Assembly (NCBI RefSeq): GCF_006968745.1 | Contig: NZ_CP030119.1 | Span: 1-64,000, forward strand | Reading direction: 5' to 3' | DNA: 64,000 nucleotides | DNA from: Brasilonema sennae CENA114 | GTDB taxonomy: Bacteria; Cyanobacteriota; Cyanobacteriia; Cyanobacteriales; Nostocaceae | In this document: positions 9,801-17,282 of the stretch, in pieces | Numbering within the stretch: position 1 is the stretch's first letter | How the letters are laid out: every line of letters starts with the position of its first letter | Made by a program: the position numbers and the translations under genes | Notes under the pieces: model-generated | Seen by the model: only the letters and a program-made list of their open reading frames with translations | The model's database searches: none | What the model was told of the DNA's origin: nothing

Positions 9801-12211
9801 CTCCGAGAACCGAGCCCTTGCGAGGGATAAGCCGGAGGCTTGACGCTACGCATATCGCCTATAGTACTTCTAATGAGAATACTATTATTTCAAATCAACC
9901 CTCCATCCAAGAAATTATCACCATTGGAAATCAAACCGCAGCGCGCGCTCAAAATCCCCAAATTCCAGAAGATATCAAGATTGCTGGTAAAGTGCCAATG
10001 GTTTACTCGCTCTTACTACATGGTGAACCCCCCAAACTACCAGTCAACACAACCATTGATGCCATGCGCGGACACAGTAGAGTACACACCACCAGGGGTG
10101 TGGACTACCAAAAAGCTTATGGCATCAAGGAAGGAGATATTGCGGTAGCCCTTGGTAAAAATGGCAAGCAAGTAGCCTTCCGGGTAGGTAAGCAATACGA
10201 AATCACCCCCCAGATGATTCAAAACCCAGCTTATCAACAAGCCTGGGCGAACTGGGAAAAACACTCAGTCAAAGAACTTACCCAAACTCAGGCACAGAAG
10301 GGTAGGATATATGGCTTATTTATGGAACCTCTGGGGGATTACGTCAACGGCAAGATTGTTCCATTCGTACCCACCAAACAACCTACAACAACCACAGTTA
10401 ACATTAGTCCCGACTCCAGCGACGGGTTAGGCGCTGCACTGTCAAACGCCACGATGCTTGCCAAAGAGCAAGGCAAATTACAGAATGATTATCCAGTATC
10501 GCTAGGTAACAACCCCACTGCACCAGCAGGACAATACGGCACTGAAACGCATACAGCCAAAGCAGAAGGAGTTCCCTACACGTCAGCCGAGCAAGCTTTC
10601 AACCACCAGAAACAAATAAACCCATCTTTCTGTGATGAGTACAAGTTAATGGTAACAGTCCTTCAAGCCAAACTTGAACAACACCCACGCCTTGCTGAAA
10701 CAATTACCAAACGTGGAGGAACCAAATGGCTGGAGAACTGCACCAACATTACCAATAGTCAAGATAAACAATGGGAAGGTAAGGGTAAAGAATCAGCATC
10801 TATCCGAGCGTTATCAGAGGCATATACCAATGTAGTAGAAAAGAATATAGCACCTACCCCAGAAAACACAGCCACAACAAGTGAAGTACCAAGCGATACA
10901 GTCACACAACAGAAAACTTCTAAAAGCACCAAAAACCAAGCTTTCCCAATTAATACTAAGCCAGAACAAATTGATATAGGCAAAACCACTAGTACAGAAA
11001 ATTTACCCACACAACTGCCTCAATTTGCCCCCGGCATCAACCTTAATTCCCGTAGTCCAGATCCACTAGGGGCTGTACTTACCAGTACAACCGTCAAATC
11101 CAAGCAGATTGGAACTATAGCCAATGATTACCCCGTTTCATTCCGCAATAATAAGGAAATGCCTGCCGGAACATACGGACTAGAAAGTTACACTGAATCT
11201 AAGCCAGCAGCACAACCCTTTCTATCAGCCGAACAAGCTTTCTACGCCTACAAGGAAACAGTGCCCCTAAAAGAACCAAGGGTACAGCTGATGGCTGAAA
11301 TCCTCCAAGCCCGGTTTGAGCAACACCCCAAATTAGCCGAAGCCATAACCAAAAGGGGAGGAGATCAATGGCTAAAACAGTGCAGTTATCTTGTATCAAG
11401 TGGAGAGAAAAATTTTTGGGAAGGAAAGGGATTAGAATCACCTTACATCCGCGCACTCATCCAAGGATATACCAAAGCACTAGAAAATTCAAATTCTCAA
11501 CAAGCAGAAAATTATACAGCAGAAGCAATACAGCTTACCTCCAACCAAAAATTAGAATCAGAACCACAAGGGAAAAACACAGAGACAAGCTTCACTCCAA
11601 AGTTGAACGCAAAGAATATCTCCCCGCCCACTTCTGTTAAAAATCAAACTGAAAGTTCACATTTAAATACAGACGTTCAACAGGCATTATTACAAACATC
11701 TACAAATACCCAAACAAAGTCGATAGATAAAACTCTCGATAACATTAAAGAGAGTACTATTCAAAATCTTCAAAATTGGTATCAAGTTGCTCACAAATTA
11801 GGTAGAAATGAAAAATATATCGCTCGAATTCAAGAAGTCACTAAAGAATATATAAATGAAAGCAGTTACAGTCTAGAAAATGCATTCCAAGCTATGTCGC
11901 GTGACATCAAAGAACTACAGCAAATTGATGAAATGACAACCCTTGTCCAAAGAGTTGTTCAAATCTTTGGTAAAGAAGATGTTAACGGTATAATGAGCGT
12001 TAGAACTGAAAATTATAAAAATTATCAAATAGCAACACAAGCACAAGAGAAAACCTATCTTATTAAAGATAAAGATAGTAATATATTACTATATATTCGA
12101 GATGGCAAAACCCAAGTCAATAACCTTAACGAACAAATTGTAAATGACTTTAGGTTTATGAATTCACGAATTGAGAATAGACTTGAAAGTGTAAAAATAG
12201 AAATTATATAA
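3896..12211 (+). CDS. Giant two-barrel RNA polymerase-like multidomain protein
   Basis: 2771 residues. The order of motifs follows single-chain two-barrel polymerases (eukaryotic RdRP/QDE-1 and phage YonO type). TGDCYGQIS at 152-160 is followed by VIQHRFG and FGKGILRP with Lys199, resembling the RDR pattern DGxGxIS, QxRxGG, KG. A second barrel starts near 398 (ERAMVIPSKDLRDGE, then FRSPFLNSNG with Arg428) and ends in DYDGD at 547-551, the metal-binding signature. ISVGVINNHL (610-619) and AVDLFK (722-727) match the conserved segments after that motif in RDRs. Further on are an RNase H-like domain (about 1795-1925), an unassigned domain around 2025-2160 and two tandem NADAR-like domains (about 2175-2313 and 2387-2530). 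The start is GTG 3896; ATG 3923 is an alternative. Motifs are seen; polymerase activity is inferred. A small gene follows 11 bp downstream. Confidence 0.7.
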   Translation: MGKVIVSRQMVIEAKHFDTRLNQWIHNDNNPSNADSLLKEELKNSLLEHFFPEAEFSFGHMDEKATPDQLKNHPEGHKLLLSSKSRLLYGPEEYLETISKLCPDNKDRGAYGSIFLGSCKNAINAELNILIVDDSTGKNGGIINNDQAYRLTGDCYGQISTELYQQLTGHQKGDQYRVIQHRFGWTDKDGNDDKFRFGKGILRPANLDQILNYQNPNQPKIDLIIPLSAFKGTDKDNPNGPTKPQIKPGLYRQNIWLGEKSQSELGKTAISQMIASFPNGLKDFAETVELEAAKLKKALDDPRKIAQLYCEKYEKRKTFLEQQAAELEEEAAVDQEVAEEFEKLQERIATDTNIYKLIKTDLEGWGQLLETEKIQRELARFVQGEWQDISVGKTLTFERAMVIPSKDLRDGEVCIPHYQDSEQVLNFRSPFLNSNGLCSSTNKIVDDIIGPDGKPLASVVAVSDETSERIYNRLNSQIKSILPELQEKNIQLESIENYLDQNIGKLETTDKIEFTNNFNEYIKQLNNEGYQLEILPQESEQERQARDYDGDCIGFDHASKYPNLTAEAIWRNVPENAYEPTVKLKKQSFYRENGTQPEFEEIAIHMSDGISVGVINNHLTSIEALESEITILKTFGSEKDQIEYVIQVAKHYEKLFDQENSAQAHGDTSPDISNKYRGYMEEFVQTLRQEPLTQENALFAMDINTRIYREMVAEAAFQNQIAVDLFKSAKKPEMDVIRNNSRILHREVNYIRDKKKDVYFDSTIEPTGYSPVEILISKTNQYFEKAQLESRELTQFSNLFKGVEFTYEQRLQATLAKREFDKEFNNATRYTQRKKTEKGSSASIDIGNGQKLDVTNLLKYDHPLIWNAHKITLKVSEIPPEKRSIDKPHQYRVYAQINDETENAKPKFKTLGTVSKEQENSFQELGIVPNREITSTKISFQPELSEGQIKLMYQKAYQIAEDFYNSISDSEAGRDRHRVLEQKLAMAAATWAVSTTREGSNSKSQQNEVEQEVERQKKVSNFVFASFTQEIIQQVDKLQFTNFTLTGHKHKSETIKQVNQNNPQEIRFNISEQKDSRGNTVIKDVIEVKNPETGEYETFANINATDGKLPIGTTATGTIEKGEVYTATAKINIPGGINLEFQVKELQKFQCKDQNFNGEEVNLIILKDKLEREDYVITFKNGYKEEKLGTLSKESVIAGIEQGWLAEKPGQGGQKVQLEITSIATGENAFAIGKTASGNLVRIDINDKLKNINFHGQEITATVKAYDKQDVYTAKIGNLSLGIIGQHTEKAFGNRSRYSQKKSTVQQLVDAGIINESKVQTTIPVILTSNETTCKLTIDPESVQYPETWVKRYQLVDQQKKTNPVEQKNNQLFDKITERPTILFQSEEDKLVGLVGLAVDSKKSEVTKEFLERVGITYDQVAKSQSRLEAKKGMTVFMLDESTITPKRKEQFLERFGGIKSNDTPPLPAPIIPEQTVYFSHPNQQYTLEDNSQVIKESIGLVVPAQDAILVNSWLEYKDTNNNYIIEKTSNVAIFIIEKDTVSSELEKGLTRLLGEAINLGEIDGFYQYEQLSNELNQKVEKEGSLLEINSTPQPSQYKQALQSLPNCSKEISKEEIPLPIVPAKPVQEDSTNDKELNIIPKPVSPISKTVVEVNPPTEKIVQAVELSKLGDFDSSITTFNDQEVEWVACIINVEIPDRNNQDEWLSFTETVAEEITVLEAATKNYLSPVSENIFNILELKTRAAQQSNQSLLDEANTRKETEIAKYGQEIYNELESKAQLALLSEQTPEALPEVVVSIGSVAARATSEGIAAAVITKDKQQIQLTQVLPKLETTTSQTSYSGDIEHAEYQSLINGLTEAASAGYKSVRVETSNGKFLENFDRPRENLKPLHKQAKTLLQQFEKYELGWQHHLTNPAYRLASTTAHEISTAQFITSDTTQQPQLPINNPSSQNQGNGDALVSTTAAILPPRTEPLRGISRRLDATHIAYSTSNENTIISNQPSIQEIITIGNQTAARAQNPQIPEDIKIAGKVPMVYSLLLHGEPPKLPVNTTIDAMRGHSRVHTTRGVDYQKAYGIKEGDIAVALGKNGKQVAFRVGKQYEITPQMIQNPAYQQAWANWEKHSVKELTQTQAQKGRIYGLFMEPLGDYVNGKIVPFVPTKQPTTTTVNISPDSSDGLGAALSNATMLAKEQGKLQNDYPVSLGNNPTAPAGQYGTETHTAKAEGVPYTSAEQAFNHQKQINPSFCDEYKLMVTVLQAKLEQHPRLAETITKRGGTKWLENCTNITNSQDKQWEGKGKESASIRALSEAYTNVVEKNIAPTPENTATTSEVPSDTVTQQKTSKSTKNQAFPINTKPEQIDIGKTTSTENLPTQLPQFAPGINLNSRSPDPLGAVLTSTTVKSKQIGTIANDYPVSFRNNKEMPAGTYGLESYTESKPAAQPFLSAEQAFYAYKETVPLKEPRVQLMAEILQARFEQHPKLAEAITKRGGDQWLKQCSYLVSSGEKNFWEGKGLESPYIRALIQGYTKALENSNSQQAENYTAEAIQLTSNQKLESEPQGKNTETSFTPKLNAKNISPPTSVKNQTESSHLNTDVQQALLQTSTNTQTKSIDKTLDNIKESTIQNLQNWYQVAHKLGRNEKYIARIQEVTKEYINESSYSLENAFQAMSRDIKELQQIDEMTTLVQRVVQIFGKEDVNGIMSVRTENYKNYQIATQAQEKTYLIKDKDSNILLYIRDGKTQVNNLNEQIVNDFRFMNSRIENRLESVKIEII
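9796..9845. repeat. GC-rich dispersed-repeat insertion inside the giant gene
   Basis: A short GC-rich stretch with CCTCCG at 9800-9805 pairing with CGGAGG at 9833-9838, and a nested CCCT/AGGG hairpin at 9815-9826, sits in the reading frame between the RNase H-like domain and the next domain. It encodes PPRTEPLRGISRRLDATH, unlike the surrounding protein. The same style of sequence fills intergenic gaps elsewhere in the window (16200-16450, 25040-25330, 48810-48960). It appears to be an in-frame insertion into an interdomain linker. Confidence 0.45.
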
Positions 12212-12222
12212 AGGTAAATCAA

Positions 12223-12954
12223 ATGATAAATATGACAGAAGCAATGCATTATGCCAATATTCAAGAAAAAATGACCCAATTAGGCATAACTGATGAAAGT
12301 GTTGCTAAAAAAGCACAAGAAATTGGTTCAGTTACCCCAGAAGAACAAAAAAAAGCCGAAGAAGCACTTTGGCAAGAATCAAAAATTGCTCATGAAGAAA
12401 AAATAGCACAAGCACAAGTTAACATTGAAAGTGTAGAACAAAGTGTAGAAGCAATCAATTTTAGAAATTTTAGCTTTCACCAAAATCAAACTATAACCGC
12501 CGATTTAGAAAATCAAAGTTTCAATTCGGATCAAAAAGATGATGATAACAATAGTAAGAGTGAATTAGCAGTAGAAAATAGAGAAGTCATCATCGCCAAA
12601 AATTCTGATGTACAGCAAGTAATGATTCCTAAATTATTAGAAATCTTAAGTAATGAAGGAAAACAGGGAAATGGATCGGTAGTTTATCAGGGTGAAAAGT
12701 ACACAGTCAATATCCAAATCGAAGAAAGTTCAAATACCCTCTCCCTTGATAGAAATTCAGATTCAGAAAATCAAGAAGCGCTCTTGGCTTCCAAAAATAA
12801 TGATGAACCTATTTATAGTATCATAGTCAACAACGTTACCCAAGAAGAATTTGAACGGTTTAAGTTACTCGTTAATCATGAACAACTTTACCGCAATAAG
12901 CAGCAAGCTCAACAACAGACTAATACAAAATCTTCTGATAATGAGCTTGAGTAA
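12223..12954 (+). CDS. Small partner protein of the polymerase-like gene
   Basis: 243 residues, starting 11 bp after the giant gene stop and preceded by AAAGG a few bases upstream of the ATG, so almost certainly co-transcribed. Residues 1-75 are alpha-helical and charged (QEKMTQLGITDESVAKKAQ, many Gln/Glu). Residues about 76-115 are a polar linker. From about 125 there is a compact segment (QVMIPKLLEILSNEGKQG, then VYQGEKYTVNIQIEE) ending with QEEFERFKLLVNHEQ. That C-terminal part resembles in style the small beta-rich C-termini of the giant protein and of the relaxase. I do not recognise the family. No membrane segment or signal peptide is present. It may be an accessory subunit, but that is inferred from position only. 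Confidence 0.65.
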   Translation: MINMTEAMHYANIQEKMTQLGITDESVAKKAQEIGSVTPEEQKKAEEALWQESKIAHEEKIAQAQVNIESVEQSVEAINFRNFSFHQNQTITADLENQSFNSDQKDDDNNSKSELAVENREVIIAKNSDVQQVMIPKLLEILSNEGKQGNGSVVYQGEKYTVNIQIEESSNTLSLDRNSDSENQEALLASKNNDEPIYSIIVNNVTQEEFERFKLLVNHEQLYRNKQQAQQQTNTKSSDNELE

Positions 12955-12958
12955 TTAA

Positions 12959-13261
12959 TCAAAGTATTCCTATCAAGATACCGAAAAAGAATCCACAAGT
13001 AAGAAAAAGATACTTATTCGGTATCTTGTTTTTAGGAAAAGTAATTCCAGCCATGCCAATACAATAAGCAAGTCGAAAGTAGTCAGCCTCAGCGAACTGA
13101 CCTACAAAAAGATTGCTAAGAAAAATCAATGATTGAAGACTAAAACCGCAAAAAAAGAGCCACGATATATCAAATAGATTGGAGAAATTCACAATGCTAT
13201 CGATAATATAATCCAACCAGATTTTCTTTTTTTGAGGCTTTTCCATTTTAAGAAGCGGCAT
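12959..13261 (-). CDS. Small integral membrane protein
   Basis: 100 residues: a short basic N-terminus (KMEKPQKKKIW), then hydrophobic stretches around residues 30-55 (ISWLFFCGFSLQSLIFLSNLF) and 64-100 (LAYCIGMAGI and LFLTCGFFFGILIGIL), so two or three membrane spans. Its start overlaps the end of the sensor kinase gene by 14 bp, so it is read from the same transcript. It could be a membrane partner of the kinase, which itself lacks spans. No family recognised. Confidence 0.5.
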   Translation of the reverse strand: MPLLKMEKPQKKKIWLDYIIDSIVNFSNLFDISWLFFCGFSLQSLIFLSNLFVGQFAEADYFRLAYCIGMAGITFPKNKIPNKYLFLTCGFFFGILIGIL

Positions 13262-14501
13262 TATCTACAAGTAAGCGTTTCTCCTGAGAATAACATTGAA
13301 AATTTGCCTCTAAATTAAAGATTATGACAAATGTTGAACCTTCTCCTACCTGAGAAAACACGCTAACACTGGCTTGGTAACAATCCGCAACATACTTAAC
13401 TGTACGCAAGCCTAAGCCAGTACGAGCTACATGAGAGCCAGTACCATTGAGAGTAAATGTTCCCTCAGCAGCTAAACTGCCCAATTCCCGTGCTTTACGA
13501 AAGCGCTTTGCACTTAGACTATCCGTTTGGGTACAGCTTTTGCTGTTAAGTGCAGAAGTTCCCGTTAAGTAACGTTCCTCAAGGGAATAGTTTGGCAAAG
13601 AAAATGAACTACCGCTAAGTCCTATGCACCCACTTATCCCCAAATCATTATTCAACTGCTTCAACTGCGTTGAGGTGATACCCACGCCAGTATCTTGAAC
13701 CACCAACCGGAGGAAACCACTTACTTGAGTATCAAGCTTGATGGTGACAGAGCCACTAGCAGAAGTATGCTGAAAAGCGTTTACAATCAAGTTGCAAACC
13801 ATCCGCCATAGGTGACTATAATTTGCGTACAAGCACACATTAGCAACTTCAGACTCAATTACAAGGGAGAAATTTATATTCTGTGCGATCGCACTATTAG
13901 AGAACTGAGCATGGATGGAATGCAGCAAGCTAGCAATATTGATATATTCGATGTTTCCTCCTGGCTCTTGATTCAACTCACTCTTCAAATCACTAAGCAC
14001 ACCTAAAGTGGAAGTGATTGTAGAGCACGAGGTCTCTAACACGGAACGCAGCTGCTCAAGGCTATCGCCATACTTACCTACTCTAGTCAAACCCAAAACA
14101 AAGTTAACCGCCCTCAAAGGATGATAGACGTCGTGAAATATCATCTCCAAATATTGAGGAAGCCTCCGAAGATAATCACTTCGCTTGTGCAAGCATAAAT
14201 TCACACGCTTCATTAGCTCAGACGAAGAAAAAGGATACACCAAAAAATCGTCAAAATCCAGAACGCATGAATCATCTGCTGATTGCACCACCTTAATAAC
14301 TGGTAAACCTTCCAAACGGATACTAATTGGCTTTAAAGTAACGTCCAGTATCAAGTCAATACCTTTGAGATTGTCAGGTATTGCAGACTTAGTAACCACC
14401 AAATAATTTGATTCATGCAAGCTATCAACAACACTCGCAACAACCTGATTACGCTTTCTGCCAATTACTAATATCTTACACAGCACAGCAGTTACATACA
14501 A
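13248..14501 (-). CDS. Soluble sensor histidine kinase with degenerate receiver
   Basis: 417 residues. Residues 8-105 have a receiver-like beta-alpha pattern (ILVIGRKRNQVVAS ... DFDDFLVYPFSSSELMKRV) but lack the acidic pocket and phospho-Asp at the usual places, so it is a pseudo-receiver. The H box is MIFHDVYHPLRA with His123. The ATP-binding domain has an N box (VCNLIVNAFQH, about 235-245), G1 (DTGVG from Asp270) and G2 (RTGLGLRTV, about 370), separated by an unusually long Ser/Thr-rich insert. There are no membrane spans. The start is uncertain: the open frame begins at a TTG. It is divergent from the LuxR-type regulator at 14741, its likely partner. The intervening 239 bp should hold both promoters. 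Confidence 0.8.
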   Translation of the reverse strand: MYVTAVLCKILVIGRKRNQVVASVVDSLHESNYLVVTKSAIPDNLKGIDLILDVTLKPISIRLEGLPVIKVVQSADDSCVLDFDDFLVYPFSSSELMKRVNLCLHKRSDYLRRLPQYLEMIFHDVYHPLRAVNFVLGLTRVGKYGDSLEQLRSVLETSCSTITSTLGVLSDLKSELNQEPGGNIEYINIASLLHSIHAQFSNSAIAQNINFSLVIESEVANVCLYANYSHLWRMVCNLIVNAFQHTSASGSVTIKLDTQVSGFLRLVVQDTGVGITSTQLKQLNNDLGISGCIGLSGSSFSLPNYSLEERYLTGTSALNSKSCTQTDSLSAKRFRKARELGSLAAEGTFTLNGTGSHVARTGLGLRTVKYVADCYQASVSVFSQVGEGSTFVIIFNLEANFQCYSQEKRLLVDNAAS

Positions 14502-14740
14502 ATACTACTCCAACTATCAAAGCACCATATCACCAGCCTTTACCACAGAAATATTACCAAAAAAAACAAGCCATTCAACTTAATCAAAAATTTAATCTTA
14601 AGCTATTTATTTATATTTTTATAAATATAAATAAACTAATTTTATCGCTATTAATTATGTATAAATATTACCAAATTGAGGCATCAACGTGAAAGTAATG
14701 TTAGAAAGATTATCACGGTGTTATCCAAAAACTTTATAAC

Positions 14741-15490
14741 ATGAAACTTATCAAAACTGTCATAATAGAAGACCAGAATATATTTAGACTTGGTTTAAAA
14801 ACTATACTAGAAGAAAGCAACAAAATTAAGGTATGTGGAGAAACAGGATACGGAAAAGAAGCTCTAAGTGTCATTCAAAATACAGAGCCAGACGTGGTCA
14901 TTGTGGATATTGGACTACCTGACATCAGTGGAGTACAAGTAGTTGAAGAAATCAGAAAAGTCTACTCAAACAGAATTAAAACCATTGTGACAACAGGAAG
15001 TTGTGAGAAAAAGATAGTCAAAGAAATATTTAAAAAAGGAGCAACTTCTTTTTACAACAAAAACAATGTCGAAAGTAAAATTATTGAAGCTGTCATAACC
15101 ACCTACAAAGGTGAATCTTGGATTGATAGCACAATACACACAATTGTAGCACAAGCAATGTGGGAGCCTAACACTAAAGATACTCCCGGAAATATGATAA
15201 CAAAACGAGAGTGTGAAGTCCTAAAATTACTAGCCAAAGGACTAACCTATGAGGAAATGGCTAACAAACTCTGCCTGGAAATTAGTACTGTACGTTCGCA
15301 CGCTCACCGAATAATCAGTAAGCTCGATAAACCAGAAAAAGACGAAAAACATAGGCCCACTAGAGGAAAAGCTGTATGTGAAGCTTTAAAACTAGGAATA
15401 CTCTGCCCAGAAGACTTAACCGAAGAAGTCTACAAAGAAGCGAAAGAATTCGTTCCCGATTACAAGAAGCGCGAATTTTTTGCTGCGTAA
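14741..15490 (+). CDS. NarL/FixJ-type response regulator
   Basis: 249 residues. The receiver has the acidic pair Glu10-Asp11, phospho-acceptor Asp56 (VVIVDIGLPDISGVQ), Thr/Ser near residues 84-86 (VTTGS) and a lysine near 109 (SFYNKNN). A LuxR-type helix-turn-helix follows (ITKRECEVLKLLAKGLTYEE ... EISTVRSHAHRIISKL, about 152-195), with a longer C-terminal tail than usual. It should activate or repress transcription when phosphorylated, most likely by the divergent kinase at 13248-14501. Its targets are not evident; the neighbouring ATPase and transfer genes are candidates by proximity only. Confidence 0.88.
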   Translation: MKLIKTVIIEDQNIFRLGLKTILEESNKIKVCGETGYGKEALSVIQNTEPDVVIVDIGLPDISGVQVVEEIRKVYSNRIKTIVTTGSCEKKIVKEIFKKGATSFYNKNNVESKIIEAVITTYKGESWIDSTIHTIVAQAMWEPNTKDTPGNMITKRECEVLKLLAKGLTYEEMANKLCLEISTVRSHAHRIISKLDKPEKDEKHRPTRGKAVCEALKLGILCPEDLTEEVYKEAKEFVPDYKKREFFAA

Positions 15491-15494
15491 TCAC

Positions 15495-16151
15495 CTATTT
15501 CTTAGTCTTAGCGTTAATTATACAGCCACCTGGGTTCTTACCCTGACGACAGGTTTGAATAATGCCAGCATTATCGGTATAAATCTGTCGGGCATCACGT
15601 CCTTCTTTTGATTTAGCCCATTCTAAAAGTTTAGCGTCTTCAGGCTTAAAATTTGTCACAGCAGAAGATTTAGCAGCAGATTGCGATGCTATAGCCATAC
15701 TAAAAGTCAAAGCCCCTATAGCTGCACCTAACGCCAGGACGCAACCAAAAACAAAACTAATAGTCGCTAAATTAAAGTTATTGACATCAGACAAACCTAA
15801 CCTAACAAGAATACCTTTCTCACTTTTGAGAGGAGTAGACTTTTGAGTATTCCTTACCAACTCTTCAGCGGCTTTAGCTATTGCAGCCTGCTGCTGAATA
15901 ATCGCCACTTCAGCCGCATGACTTAATTTGTTATCAACCTTGAGCGTCCAGCCACCTATCACAGTATCAAGCTTGGCAGGTAGCTGCATAATCGCATATT
16001 GAGTGGTACCAATCTGTGCCCATAATTTAAACAAAGGGTCCGATGGCTTCATACCCGACTTGGCCATCAACTCTTCTATATACTCTTTCTCTTTCTCTAA
16101 TTGCTCTTTATTAGAAATATCATCTATGGAAATATTTTTAGTATCGGTCAT
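15495..16151 (-). CDS. Single-span membrane protein with coiled-coil
   Basis: 218 residues. The N-terminal 120 residues are helical and charged (SNKEQLEKEKEYIEELMAK; HAAEVAIIQQQAAIAKAAEEL). A hydrophobic span at about 130-155 (ISFVFGCVLALGAAIGALTF) follows, then a short exported or cytoplasmic tail with two cysteines (IIQTCRQGKNPGGCII) that could form a disulfide. The gene lies downstream, on the same strand, of the two ParA-like ATPases and may work with them at the membrane. It converges tail to tail with the response regulator, 4 bp apart. I do not recognise a named family with confidence. Confidence 0.6.
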   Translation of the reverse strand: MTDTKNISIDDISNKEQLEKEKEYIEELMAKSGMKPSDPLFKLWAQIGTTQYAIMQLPAKLDTVIGGWTLKVDNKLSHAAEVAIIQQQAAIAKAAEELVRNTQKSTPLKSEKGILVRLGLSDVNNFNLATISFVFGCVLALGAAIGALTFSMAIASQSAAKSSAVTNFKPEDAKLLEWAKSKEGRDARQIYTDNAGIIQTCRQGKNPGGCIINAKTKK

Positions 16152-16189
16152 AAAATTGTCAATGAAAAGGAATCAGAATGTCAGCTAGG

Positions 16190-16505
16190 AACTCAGAATT
16201 ACTCCACCCACAAGAACCCCTATCCCCAGAGGGGACCCCGAGTCCCCCAACACCTTGCCATGACTAGGTTTCGTCTTAACGAGCGTGCCAGTCGGGTCTT
16301 AAACCCACCTATTCATCCACCCTTCGGGTATGCCTGAGCCTTCGGCACAGCTTCGCTCTCACGGCACGTCTTCGACGTTAGCGTTCAGCGTCTGGTGGAG
16401 GAGATACGCAGTCGCGCCCGAGAGCGGGAGACAAGGACTGCGCCGTGCTGTCTCACCAGTCGCACAGGAATCATTCTGACTCCTGGCTCCTGACTTCTGA
16501 ATTCT
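16190..16505. repeat. Intergenic dispersed repeat cluster
   Basis: A 319-bp gap (16152-16470) filled with GC-rich, palindrome-prone sequence and, at its right edge, a pyrimidine-rich run (CTGACTCCTGGCTCCTGACT, from about 16478) of the short tandem type common in Nostoc. A similar run occurs at 25338-25365. The run reads into the end of the neighbouring minus-strand gene and encodes its last residues (EVRSQESE). No gene is seen here. Confidence 0.5.
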
Positions 16506-17277
16506 TTTTTGATAAACTGGCTTCTTGCTGAGTTAATTCAGTACAGTCTCTTTTCAAGCCTAAATATACTAGAGCAACCTTGTGATCCATAACAGTATCA
16601 TGAAAATTCTCCATCCAATTAAATACCACCGAGCGATATAATACTTGCATATCTGACTCGGTGGTGATCGCCATCTTGTAAGGTAAATTTGTATCTTCTA
16701 AGTCTTGATAAATATAATCTTCAAGCTTAGGCAATATCAGTTCTACTCCCCCTAAGTTATTAATATCTTCCTGGATGTGAGTTCCGTCATAGTACTTAAA
16801 AAAATTACTAAAATGTTGATTTTTGACTACTAAATAATCTCCACGATTCCCAAAAATATGATAGAGCGATTGCAAGTATTCTACACAATCTCTGCGGTTG
16901 GAAATAGGATGAATAAAAGTAGCACGATAGCCTAAGGAATTCAAATTCTCTAAAAAATATATTTCCTTCTCAAATCGAAAAAAATCCAAGAGATTCTGAC
17001 CTGGCATATCAGTCAATGCCAAATCAATTTCTGAAAACATCTCCAGTTCGTTTAATAAAAGGTCAGAATCACCTCTATTCAGTCCTAAATGCCTAATATT
17101 AAAGCCTAACTTGTCATAGACCGATAGCTTATTAGACAAGTCACCAGGACGGTAACCGTGGTAAAAAGCACGAATATTTAAATCATGCTTCTTATATAAT
17201 TCCAATAACAATCTAGAAACTGTAGACTTACCAACACGTGAATCACCAATCGTAATGATAAATCGTCTTCTAAACAT
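16471..17277 (-). CDS. P-loop ATPase, paralogue of the ParA-like protein
   Basis: 268 residues. Walker A is IGDSRVGKST (residues about 10-19), and a switch/Walker-B-like LTDMPGQN follows near 87. The second half matches the adjacent upstream ATPase segment by segment: NRRDCVEYLQSLY versus NRLRDSVNILKALH, DYLVVKN versus DYVVVKN, LILPKLEDYIYQDL versus VLMPDLIDYCYDFI. The two genes are therefore a diverged tandem duplication, 5 bp apart and co-transcribed. It lacks the deviant signature lysine of true ParA (KGGVGKS), reading DSRVGKS instead. The C-terminal residues come from a dispersed repeat, suggesting loss of the original stop. Role unknown; positioning or transfer of plasmid DNA is plausible. 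Confidence 0.7.
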   Translation of the reverse strand: MFRRRFIITIGDSRVGKSTVSRLLLELYKKHDLNIRAFYHGYRPGDLSNKLSVYDKLGFNIRHLGLNRGDSDLLLNELEMFSEIDLALTDMPGQNLLDFFRFEKEIYFLENLNSLGYRATFIHPISNRRDCVEYLQSLYHIFGNRGDYLVVKNQHFSNFFKYYDGTHIQEDINNLGGVELILPKLEDYIYQDLEDTNLPYKMAITTESDMQVLYRSVVFNWMENFHDTVMDHKVALVYLGLKRDCTELTQQEASLSKKNSEVRSQESE

Positions 17278-17282
17278 ATAGC

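Noticed and set aside
14408..14692. 94-codon plus-strand frame between kinase and response regulator
   Set aside because: It overlaps the start of the kinase and has biased low-complexity content (Gln/Tyr/Ile); more likely promoter DNA.
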